This document shows positions 33,401 through 43,889 of a stretch of 64,000 nt of DNA, one piece after another. The notes beneath the pieces are model-generated. The model did not search any database and had not been told where the DNA came from. It saw only the letters and a program-made list of their open reading frames with translations. This DNA comes from Lepidonotus clava (taxonomy: Eukaryota > Annelida > Polychaeta > Phyllodocida > Polynoidae): assembly GCA_936440205.1 (NCBI GenBank), contig OW387145.1:32181075-32245074 (forward strand), given 5' to 3'. A program made the translations under genes and the position numbers. The stretch's first letter is position 1; the number at the start of each line of letters is the position of its first letter.

Positions 33401-35843
33401 CCCCCCAGGGAGGAAACATTTGTCAACCTTCCGCTCTTTAGGGCGAAATTCGAACCTCAGAACATGGACTCTCTCCATGGGTCCAATGAGCTTTAGCCTC
33501 AAGCAATTCCAGGGAAAATCGCTTGTGATCCTGGTCACGGCTTGGAGCCCGTTTATCAGGTTGGGAAATGGATTTTACGGAATGAGGTTCAGATCCGCTG
33601 TGTTAGCCACGTCGAGTGACCTATGAGTAAGGGCAGGAGGTCAGAAGTCTATCATTGAAGCAGCATGATTCTATATGGACCTTCCGCTCAGGATCACTCA
33701 GCAGCAGTATTGTTCATATGGAACGGAAATGATATGATTAACCTGCAAAGGCTTCATACATTCAGGTATATAAACGCCTGATAACCGAAAGCCAATTAAA
33801 CTGATTTAAGGTAATATGTAAAATCTGATATTTCATATCTGTCCTGGTTTAGAATAGAATGTAAGATGTACAAATCTGTAGAAATTAAGCAGTCAAATTG
33901 AAGCCAAATGGCACTTAATTGGTGATTAGGCGTTATATTTAGCATAATCACCTATGATGGATCTTAATAGGAAAAACTGTGGTCCTATGCTATAAAAGCC
34001 GCTATGATTGGCTATCATCACTCGAATATAAAACACCATACATGCAAAAACAGGAAACAAGAAAAAACCTGATACCACACACAGGACAGTTTGATAAAAC
34101 ATTTCATGGGGTTCAGAATAAATCGATGGATCGGGTGCACCAGACTGACAGTAGGGATTGAGTCACACAAATAGTTGGAGCACATCATGTCGAGCTGCTC
34201 ACCTAGCACTGAGATATCAGCTCGGTCCACTATCAGCCGGGCCGGTGAGGGGTGGCTGACTGGCGTTAACCAGCAGTAAAGGCCCTATCAGGTGGCAGAG
34301 GGACACTCAGTATTGGGCACCGTGCTATCAGTGACACCGGCTGAGCTGTCATGGGTCAGTGAGTCGCTCGCTGATGAGATGAGCCTTATCTCCCCCCGCT
34401 TTCGGCGAGCTGCTCCCGAGCTGCTCCCAGGCCTGTGTTATGGGCTCTGTAAGTTATCGGCGAAAAATGTGCGTGCTTATGTTGTAGTAAATTTGGAGGC
34501 GGATCCAGTGGTGGATCCATTTGGGGGTTCCTGACCCGCTATTTTCTTTTTGACTTCTTAAGGCAAAGATGGGAAATTGCCTACACATGGATTCTCGCCT
34601 ACCATTTGTGAAATCCTGAGTCCGCCCCTGAGATTTCGCTAGTTCGTTAATTTGTCGTTTGGATACTCTCCTTCTTTTTATGTAAGAATACATCCTTAGC
34701 AGAAGCGACTGATGATCAACAATATTCCAAAAGTTTCTGGATTTTTTTTGGGTTCAAAATGGACAAAATCTTTTCACCCTGGTAGACATTGGAAAGTCCT
34801 TGACTACAAAACGTGAAATCTACTATGTGGGAAATTGAGAAAATAGGAATCAATTCTGGAACCTTCAGATTAGAGAACAAGTTTTCTCCTCACCGACCAT
34901 TTCAAAGTCATGCCCTTGGAGACCTACAATTTCCTGTGTCTGTTTACATGTTTATTTAAGTGACAGTCTCTCAGCAAACATTTTCAGTATCAAACACAAA
35001 AGTCAGTTTGCTTCGGAAATTACTAAATTAGAGACCTGTGCCGGGTTAAACATATTTGTCCGAATGTGCAAACGTTTTGCAAAGTAGGTGTCCACAATAC
35101 ATACAGGAAGTAGTACTATGACATTTCAATGGTATAAACATGAGCAGAATGTTATCAAATACCAGACCATTTCGACCGTAGCTGGTAATTCTCGAACAAA
35201 ACAGAGTAAAACTACTTTCTCTTGTACTTCCGATCTGCACATTTATAACACTGTGGGAACTTTGTGGTATATACAAGAATGTGCGAACAGAATATATGTG
35301 CCAGTATTTGTACTCGGAAACCACTTAATTGGAAAAAATGGGAATCTCAATAAGGTACAAAGGACACCCCACAGTATGAGATCTGTCGCCAAATGCCGCA
35401 CCAAGCCACTGCAATCCCCGACTTCACAGCAAAACAGCATGGGCACCGGCCCCCATAAATAAACATGAACTGCCGTAGACAAACTCATAACTTCAACGCT
35501 TCTTCCAGTAGGGAAACAATTTTCAATCTCTCATTCCGTTTTTTACTCTCCGGAGACGCATGCCTTTGCCTTTTTGTCCAGGACATCGTTATTATTTCTA
35601 TCCTTGTCTTGTTTATTGTCACATTGATGAATTGTGCAGCAGCGTCTGGTTATGCTTTTTTTTATGCGATTTATCAATTTCTGTTAGACGTGCCTTTCTT
35701 TATACAGTTCTAGGGCATGCCCCACCCCCAATGCTTCAGCAATGGCGCACAACACTGAGTGGTTTTCTTTTCTTTTTATTTCCAGGGTACATTCTCTGAT
35801 TTCTATTTCCAGGACACACGCCTAACGGAGGAGCAAATAGCTG
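21401..35843 (+). CDS. calmodulin-like gene, first two coding exons (partial)
   Basis: Exon 1 (coding 21401-21403) is gccaccATG directly followed by the donor GTAAGT. Exon 2 (35813-35843) lies between ttctatttccag and gtaaga. Joined, they read M-DTRLTEEQIA with one base of the next codon. Calmodulin begins M-ADQLTEEQIAE. In vertebrate calmodulin genes exon 1 also ends right after the ATG and exon 2 is also 31 bases, so length, phase and sequence all agree. The product would be an EF-hand calcium sensor of the cytoplasm and nucleus. Residues 2-4 (DTR for ADQ) differ, suggesting a paralogue. Intron 1 is 14.4 kb and full of repeats. I could not find exon 3 (first EF hand) before the window ends; it may lie beyond 64 kb, or the locus may be incomplete. 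Confidence 0.65.
21842..22052. mobile_element. probable MITE (AGGCC-ended) in intron 1
   Basis: Left AGGCCATTTTTACACTGGCCGATTTT and right, reverse-complemented, AGCCTGTTTTCCACAAGCCGATTCT form imperfect inverted ends about 210 bp apart. They resemble the ends of the element at 22802-23153. No clear target duplication. Confidence 0.4.
22802..23153. mobile_element. probable MITE with internal duplication in intron 1
   Basis: AGGCCTGTTTTCCACCAACCGATTTTTT on the left pairs with GGGCTGTATTCCACCGACCGATTTCTGG (complement) on the right. Inside, the block CATTC(A/G)AA(T/A)GGAAAT ... CCTTTCCAATGATAT is present twice, about 160 bases apart. Confidence 0.45.
25840..26410 (+). repeat. 30-bp minisatellite, ~18 units
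   Basis: Tandem units close to CACACACTAACCCCACAAAG plus TCATAAGCCCC, with small length changes in the C runs. It lies in intron 1 of the calmodulin-like gene. Confidence 0.9.
26600..26695 (-). other. possible antisense exon, weak
   Basis: On the minus strand an ATG near 26695 opens a frame beginning MTTGHKPLQGAPPPAPP that runs into a consensus donor AGAG|GTAAGT near 26601. A second frame over the same bases reads a Ser/Glu-rich stretch. The stretch is GC-rich against AT-rich flanks. No partner exon or homology is seen. Confidence 0.15.
26830..28560 (+). repeat. satellite, ~205-230-bp unit, about 8 copies
   Basis: The landmark TTTTTGGCAG(C/T)GTG(C/T)CTTG recurs near 26851, 27107, 27316, 27522, 27732, 27964 and 28164. 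Period is about 200-232, with one 256-bp unit. Each unit also has TACTGGACAGTGGGGATAAA, then AAACTACTAGGCATTGGGG, ATTCTGTGCTTTCTGGCATC and a weak-consensus GTGCACTGCGTCTATACCGGC. Copies decay toward the right, with remnants to about 28600. Short frames within it are repeat-derived. Confidence 0.9.
28620..35785 (+). other. intron 1 remainder of the calmodulin-like gene, no further exon seen
   Basis: Mostly AT-rich. A GC-rich patch at about 29750-30170 contains a 115-codon frame (29825-30172) with Pro/Ser/Arg composition and no known motif. Another GC patch at 34180-34450 holds three copies of GAGCAGCTC. Frames at 31801-32046 (minus) and 32230-32544 (plus, 104 codons, starting MGRERRYLLFESSHQFENYS) are divergent neighbours that I do not recognise. 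They could be chance or relic coding sequence. Confidence 0.4.
34494..34630. mobile_element. possible MITE remnant (GGCGGATCC ends)
   Basis: GGAGGCGGATCCAG on the left and the complement of CTGAGTCCGCCCCT on the right form imperfect inverted ends like those of the element at 14465. No clean target duplication. Confidence 0.3.
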
Positions 35844-38800
35844 GTAAGAATTTATAAGTTTTATAGGCCCTGTCTCATGAGACTTGGTGAATGATTAACA
35901 ACTGTTTCCAAATCTAACAACTGTTTCCAAATCTAATAAATGTATCTGTAAATCTGAAATCTAGGTATATGTATATAGGCCTATGATATATGGTTAACCA
36001 TCTTCCCACGGTTCTATAGTTTTTTTCAAAACATTTCAAGATTCACGAAAAAATAATTTATTTGATTGATCTTTAATGCTAAAGCATAAAACCCAATGAC
36101 TGCTTGACTGAATCACCAAATCAATGACTTTAGCATGTTGCATACGCAACAGCAAAACCTAGAATACAGCAAGTGATGTCCTTTTCGAAAACGCCCCCGT
36201 CGTCTAAAAATCTAACATAATAAAATATCCTCTTTGAGATACTTATTTTGGGCAGACATGTAAATGTTTTTTTTTTAGATTTGAGAGCCCTCTTTCTACA
36301 GTCATTTACAGAATTAAACCCAGCACAGCTGAACACATCTGTAATTCAACAGTGAGACCGACTGTAAAATGCGACGTCCCCGTTATGAGACTTCTTATTT
36401 GTTTCATCGCTGTTATACAAGCGCTTATGCAACGTGCCAATGGTGATTCTAGTAATAACCAGCAAATCTTTGTGTCAATTCATACCAAAATTCATATTCT
36501 AATGCTACATACTGAGAGTGCTCATCAGTCAAAAACCTATCGGTAAGGTACAAATCGGCCCAGTGGCTATGGATTCTATACATAGCCCACTTTCATATCC
36601 ATTCAGAATTCATTTGTAAACAACATACATTTCTAAATTCTGATAAATTTCATAATTGAAATTATATCCTACAAAGGTTAAAGCATAATGAAGGGAAACG
36701 CCCTGCTATGTAATCTTTGCTGAGTGCCACCCACTCTTCACCATGTCTCATTAGTGAATTCGAAGGCCACACCCTTTCTATTATATACACATGGTGATTC
36801 TATTGATAACTCTTGGAAGGTATTCAAATATTAAACTACAACCATTAAACGAATGAGCATTATTTAATGGGATTGCTTAAGCTGCGTCACTTACAATTAT
36901 GTGAACATTAACGTCATGTTTCCAGGAATTTGTGAAATATTCATAATTGTTTTGTGCTTAATTGGGAAAACTGTCTTGACAACAGGGTCATTGTTCAACT
37001 GTTGTTTAAAGCATTGTAACTATGTTCTTTTCGTCAGCCATCCATGTAGGGTCGCTTATCATTTCTTACTATTTCTCATACTATTAAACTAAGAATTTTA
37101 AAATGGTCTATCTGGACTGTATCCATGCTATATAAGCAATGATCCTGAATCATAATTATATACATTTCGAGTACAATATCATGATCTTGTCTATACACTC
37201 ACCAGCAGAGTACTTAAAGTTCGCTATCAAGCAGCCTCAGGCATCTAATCCCATACTATTTCCGAAAATCTATCATTTTCTAAAATAGATAGCTTCTCAA
37301 AATGGCATCAAGGCTTTGCTAAATAGAATAGATTTAATGGCCTGGGATATCTATACCTGAGCTGCTCTTTCTATTGAAGGTCCTGAGCCACTTCCATCAG
37401 TCAGGAGTAGTTCCTAGTAGTTCAGAACAGCTCCACCTCTCTCACCCCATGGCTTTATATAAAATCCATGATAAAGGGCATGGTGTATAACACAGACTTA
37501 ATCATTTAAGCATAAAGTAATTGCCATACCTCGAAAGATCTCTAGTTCAGACGGGAGAATATTTCATTTGCATTTTGTGCATTCGAAAAGAGGAGGCATG
37601 AAATTTTAATACAGATAACTTTTTTTTGGAAAGGTCAACAATATCCAATTAATTTCTCTTCCAAAACCTCATCAAAAAGATAGCTATGTGTATAAGATTC
37701 AAATCTATCAATCATTCAAAAGGCAAGTGTGTCTTTCATTGCATGAGTCTCCGCTATTACATTGCACCTAGACCCATTTCCTAGAATTCATTCAGAAAAA
37801 AAAGACCTCAGAAACAAGATACCTTAACCTCTAGTTTCCTGCTTCCTTAGAAAAATGAGAGAAAAAAAGGAAGAAAAGGCTGCAGCATCTGTGTAATATA
37901 GGTCAGAGTCCGCCGGAGGAGCTTCAGTAAGATGACTCGTACTGTCGCTCTGATCACGGACATGACATGGTCGTATTGTGCTCGCAGGGACCTGTCGTGT
38001 CAAGCCTTTCTACTTCTCTATAACTCGACGCCTCCGCACTTTATCATTAGGCGTAGGGTGGCAGGAGGCGAGGCGTGAGAGGCTTACAGGATTAGGCCTA
38101 TACACGGCCTGACTTAAGCGACATTCAGAGTACCGCTAAATTATTTAATACATTACTGGCCTGGTCCGCACCCAGACATGTTCCGAGTTGGATAACCTTC
38201 CAAGAACTAGGGGTGGGGCTGGTTCATTGGTATATCCGTCTGTCAAGCAGTTTAAGATTGTTAATTTTTACCTGAAATCTGTTTCGATGGTATACCATGG
38301 CCTGTTTTCCTGATATCATCCACAGTAACAGTCTGTTATAATTAGCGGTCCTATGTAACGGCTGGTAAGGCATTATGTAATGAAAAAGGCGTTTTATTTA
38401 CGTCTTATAATTTCCATTAATTAGATAAAATGAAAGTATTCAAAATCCGCCATCATTTCCTAGAATTTCATGGGGACATTGGTAGGGAAGTAGGGGGATG
38501 CCACGGAGATTTGATTTCACCAAGAAGGTGATCCCAAATACAGATCCCAATTAAAAAAACTACAAAAAACAACAACCCACTCCATAGTTTAAGACCCCCA
38601 CATTCGCCCCTGGAGTTACATTCATGGAACCAATAAGCTCTAACCTTAATAAATAATTGCAAGCAATGCTTCCATTCTCTGACCCGTAGCAAAGACACCT
38701 GGTTTTGGAAAGATCCCAAAGGCAATTGCCCTGGGTCCCTAACTGAAACCAAAACCCCAGTTGATTGAAAAATATGTTTTCTATATTTGGACGTGTTATT

Positions 38801-40211
38801 TATTGATGCCAGTCATGCGGAAATTGTTGAGCGCCAGTTTTGTTACTGCGGACTATATATTATGTTTTCCAATCGTGATAAGACTTAATAACTTAACACC
38901 GCATCCCAGGCTCACTGGCGCCCCACAAAGTGTAGTAGAGTCGACCAGACAGATACCCTTGAAAATACGGTAGAACAATCGGGCGCTGACCTCGGAACGG
39001 GAAGCGGAAATGGGGTTTTATCGAAGTTGATAGGTTTCATTCAAGCGTCAAGCCAGGCGGGTGGAGAGTTAGGCAGATATGTGCGGAGTTCGGCAGGCAG
39101 ATGTAGCGAGTTGGGCAAGGGCGGAAGTCGCATCAATACTTGTATTAACGGGGCTGTTAGCACTCTTCACAAGTGGAGGTGACAACGTTTCGAGATGTTT
39201 CCAGCAGGCTGCCCCCTTTTGGCGAATAACAGAACCATTAGGCGGGCAATAGATCAAACGGCTAGCTTTAAAACGCATGGCTGCATGGGCCAAACTCAAA
39301 ACCGTCTAACCTGACGCTCCAGGTAGAAAATAGCAAAGCAGCTCAGAAAAAAGGCTGTGAAATAACCAGTTCTGGGTATAGATATAACGATCGTCCATGG
39401 TTATTAGACTGTCATTTGTGAGCTTTACATCAAGAATATTTAGATAAAAAATCCAACATTTCACAGATTCTTTCCATTACATGTACCTCTTTCTCTTACA
39501 AGATACAAGGGCCAGGTTCAATATACATTGTGTAGATCAGAATTGGATAATAACAAATACCTCTTACATTATTCTAGCATCTATATGTCATTTTAATTTA
39601 TCCCATGTTCACTGTAGACAATGTGGTCATGACCACCAGAATTGACCTCACACACAAGGTCAAGAGTTTTGACTTTTTGTATATGACGTCTGTCATAATT
39701 AGGTCCAGTTCAATCTTTAATAACTGACATAATTATGACAATTTAAAGCCAGAATTTATTATCAATTTATGTCAAACATTTAAGCCAAATGCAAGTTGAT
39801 CAATATATCAATATATAAAAGGGCGATACGATGATTAACTGCTTCTATCATTGTTCCTCAACTAGCCATTTAGCAATTGAGTCATGGACCTAGAAATGGA
39901 AATCAGCGCCTTTATCAATTGTGTCCATTAGTGTCGAAAATACTGTTCTTAGATTCCCCCCAAAAAGATATGCATTTTCCTAATGTAATTAAAGGCTGGG
40001 GAATCTTCACCGGGGGATGGGAAGCAAGGGAGACAGGCGCCGTCACTCCAATGACGTCAGAGGTCTGAGACGTGCCTGAGTTAAATTATCCTCACGTCAC
40101 CGACGGCCCACGAACACCCGGGGTGAGGAGCAGCTCAGAGAAACTCACCAAAAATAACACGAGTTGTTTCTGAGTCGGCTTCTCTTGTTAAGCGAGATGA
40201 GAAGAGGGCCC
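35844..40211 (+). other. presumed intron 2 of the calmodulin-like gene, no exon seen
   Basis: AT-rich, no recognisable EF-hand exon on the plus strand and no repeat array. One GAGCAGCTC copy lies at 37359, another at 40128 in a small GC-rich patch (about 40000-40140). Confidence 0.35.
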
Positions 40212-41890
40212 CTGATTTGGGAAATGACGCATTTCGGTTCTAATCTCAGGTTCTCTGAACTATCAAGCTGTCAGGCCGAACCCTGAGATGAGGCATGCTG
40301 GGTAATGGGCCAATGTGTTGTCTGGACATGTCCTCATAATACAAAGGCAAGAGGTCATATTTGGGTCTGTAGCCGTTGGTGTCTTTGGAAGGCTAGTTGA
40401 TTTGATGAGCGTCCTTGCTACCCAGAATATAAATGCTACCCAAATGTTATGGCCAAGAGATTTCCTTGTTGGTGAAAGATTATTTTTGAAAAGGTGCTTC
40501 ATTACAAGCAAAAAGGATATCGCCAGTTGTCTGAAATTTTGATAATAAAAGATTTAAAACAACTCTGATTTGGGAAATGACGCATATTGGTTCTAATCTC
40601 AGGTTCTCTGAATTATCAAGCTGTAAGGCCGAACCCTGAGATGAGGCATGCTTGGTAATGGGTCAATGTGTTGTCTGGACGTGTCCTCATAATACAAAGG
40701 CAAGAGGTCATATTTGTGTCTGTAGCTGTTGGTGTCTTTGGAAGGCTAGTTGATTTAATGAGCATCCATATTGCATACTACCCAGAATATAAATGCTACC
40801 CAAATTTTATGATCAAGATTTCTCTAGCTGGGGGAGGATTTTGTCAAAAAGGTGCTTCGTGACAAGCAAAAAGGATATTGCCAGTTGTCTGAATCTTAAT
40901 GATAAAACAACTCTGATTTGGGAAATTATGCATTTCAGTTCTAATCTCAGGTTCTCTGAACTATCAAGCTGTCAGGACGAACCCTGAGATGAGGCATGCT
41001 GGGTAATGGGCCGATGTGTCATCTGGACGTGTCTTCACAACACAAAAGCAAGAGATCACATTTGAGTCTGTAGTCGTTGGTGTCTTTGGAAGGCTAGTTG
41101 ATTTGATGAGCATCCATGCTACCCAGAATACAAATGCTACCCAAATCTTATATCCATGAGATTTCCTTGCTGGAGGAAGGAATATTAATACTATTGAACA
41201 GGTGCTTGATTACAAGCAAAAGCAATATTGCCAGTTGTCTAATATTTTGATAATAAAGCAACCCTGATTTGGGAATAAATCGTAACCTCCTAGGCCAACC
41301 TTGAAATGAGGCATGCTGCAAAATGGGCCAACATGATGTCCTGATGTGTCTTCATGGAACAAAAAAAAGACGAGAGTTTGTAAATTTTGGTGTCCAAAGA
41401 AGGCCATGATGTTTGGTTAACATATCTATCCTACTTTGGAGAAAAATGGTACTGCAATCAAAAAGGCCCAATGATTACCTTGCTGGGGATCCGGAGGTAT
41501 ATCATTGAAAAGGATGCCATCAAAAAAGATATTACCATAAATATGCCTGAAATTCTGATGATGTAACAACCCTGATTTAGGAAGTGACTCAATGTGATTC
41601 TTATCCCAGGTTCTCTGAGATACCAGTTGCAATCTGTCAGGCCAACCTTGAGATGAGGCATGCTTGATAATGGGCCAACATGTTGTCCTAACGTGTTGTC
41701 ATTGTACAAGCAAACCGAAAGGTCATATTGGGGTCTATGGTTGTGGGTGTCCATAGAAGACAAGTTTACATACACGTATATTCTATAGAATCAAAGTTGT
41801 ACCAAAATTATGTAAATAACACAGATTTTCTTGTTTGGGGAAGTATAATTATCATTGAAAATGTGCTTTGTTATTCTTGGTAAAAGTTAA
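40212..41890 (+). repeat. tandem repeat, ~350-bp unit, about 4.7 copies
   Basis: CTGATTTGGGAAAT starts units near 40212, 40565, 40913 and 41264, and CTGATTTAGGAAGT near 41572. Intervals are about 353, 348, 351 and 308. Shared landmarks are GGTTCTCTGAACTATCAAGC, GAGATGAGGCATGCTGGGTA, TTGGTGTCTTTGGAAGGCTA and AGATTTCCTTGCTGG. Copies diverge more toward the right. No stable frame is kept through all copies. Confidence 0.9.
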
Positions 41891-43620
41891 AGTTCGTAGA
41901 TCAAACCAAATCCAACAACAGTTTTTTTATGTGAACGGTTGTCTTTTTAGTGAAACGTTATGAAGCAATGAACATGTTTGGGGCGTTTATGCACTTCATC
42001 GGGATTGATAAAAAATTAATGCCAAGTGTCTAACATTTTTATGATAAGTGTCTATCATTATGTCCGACCCAAATATTAATCTTCATGGGCCCAACTCATT
42101 TGTTGAGAGTGTTCTTACATTTCCTGCTATTGACCTGGTTAAAATGGTAGAGAGGATAAAAAAGACAACATTGACCGTTTAAGAGGTTACATAAATCACC
42201 TTCTGCTTGGTGAAGGTTAATTGATCATTCAGAAATTTTAATGTCAAGCATAACCATTAAGAGATAGAACAAGAGAGATCTAATTTGATTGATTTTCATG
42301 TGTGTTGCATTGCCTGAACCAAGTACTTAAAAACTTTCCACGAGACATGGGTAATAATGTTAAATCTGTAGACACGCACTGTTCTTGAATACCATGCAGC
42401 AATTTGCTAATTTTTAACAAGGGTACACATTGGCATTGGGTATGCTGTAGTGTATGTTATCTTCTTAAAGACAACGGGCTCAAATGTTGCCTATACATAG
42501 CTCGGAACCACCCCCTTTAGATGTAGCTATAGATTAGGAGTCCACCAAAACGGGGTTGAGGGATTAGCCCCCTAGGCCCTCCCCCTGAGTCCGACCCTGA
42601 CATTAAATGTATCTACATGTAGTTTATCCCGAGGGTTCCCAGTGCCTTTAACATAATCAGTGGTCTATTGTGCATGCATTTGTAACAAAAACGTTAGAAA
42701 ACTTGGAGAGAGTTAGAAAATGTAATAATTACGAATATATGATTATAATTATAGCAAATATTTTTATACTTTCAATAAATCTCCCTTTATTTTTGTCGGC
42801 AAAAGAAGACTTAGGTCAAAATAACCTGCAGGTATTAAAATATATTATAAATTAGCTGTGGTAGAGAGAATTTTTGTCTTTTGACAGCCATTTGAAGAAT
42901 TCAATGAACTAAAATAAATAAGTAAACAATGAGGGGAAAATAATGCAAGGAAACATTATTCAATTTTGATTCGCACTGTCCTTGCCTGTCTTCTCAAATG
43001 GCACAGTAGAACTCGTTCAGTAGAATTGCTAAACAGGAACTTTTTTTGTGTAAAGGAACTCAAAGTTCTAAAGCCCCACTTTCCAGGCTACCTGTGGATT
43101 TCTCCCACTGGAGGAGTCAGGAAAACGCCCGGCCATAATTCATGACCCTGGTTTGAAAAAGAGAATAAAACGCCGGTCCATTGGATTAGCCAACCGGTGC
43201 TCTAGATCAAATGCTGCCATTAAAGTTGAACTGCAGCTGACTCTGTGTCTCACAAACTTGGGCATTTCCAATCGATTACACATACCAGAATTTCCTGGCT
43301 TAGTTCTTTAGTGGCCCATGATATTAGCAATATACTTGTAGTAAACTTTATATTAGTTAATTCCCTTCTCGTTATTGAATGTATGGCGCAAATAACACAG
43401 GTTGTATAGCTGCATATCCAAAATATAAGACAATGGCTTCACAAAAGGCATAAACAAACAAAGTGGCAGCACATGTTAAACATCCTCTCTTTATTGTTAC
43501 CTTTTTAATGAAAGAGTCTGGCCATACTCTGTTACGCAAACACTCTCTCACTAGCCTGCCATCTCATTTTCAAAATCCCGTGTCAGCCACCTAAGGGCTG
43601 TATCTAGGCCCTATGCCCCA
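41891..43620. other. AT-rich stretch, no gene seen
   Basis: No convincing exon, RNA gene or repeat array. Around 42530-42600 there is a C-rich stretch that looks like the G/C-run interior of the MITEs, without clear ends. Confidence 0.4.
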
Positions 43621-43639
43621 AATGTAATGAGGGGGAGTA

Positions 43640-43771
43640 GATGGGGGGTCCTATGTCCCGTGTCGAATTTAAGATATGTCAATGTCGCCTGTCGTTGTCG
43701 CAAGTGTTTTGCCATGTCCCATGTCGAATTTTACAAATGCCAATGACGCCCTGTCGATTTTAAGAAATGTC
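43640..43771 (+). repeat. short-period repeat (left flank of the LINE)
   Basis: Diverged tandem units built from ATGTCCCATGTCGAATTTAAG and AAATG(C/T)C...GCCCTGTCGATTTTAAG. The same repeat resumes at 50354-50440 after the LINE, and another copy lies at 55690-55810. The LINE therefore split a pre-existing array. Confidence 0.75.
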
Positions 43772-43889
43772 AAAAAAAAAAAAATGGCGTCGAGATAGGC
43801 TGACCTGCGAGGAACGACCTCTACACAAATCGTCTATTTTCACAAGTGCAAAACTCGGGACTCAGACATCAAGTGCTTTCCTTAACTCT

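Larger units (their letters stand above)
19433..40136. promoter_or_regulatory. dispersed 9-mer GAGCAGCTC, 14 exact copies
   Basis: Exact GAGCAGCTC or its complement starts at 19433, 21693, 22702, 22745, 23242, 24259, 24289, 24748, 24896, 34192, 34407, 34418, 37359 and 40128. Most copies sit in GC-rich patches inside or near the first intron of the calmodulin-like gene. Flanks differ, so they are not simply copies of one long repeat. Function is unknown; a binding site is one possibility. Confidence 0.4.
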
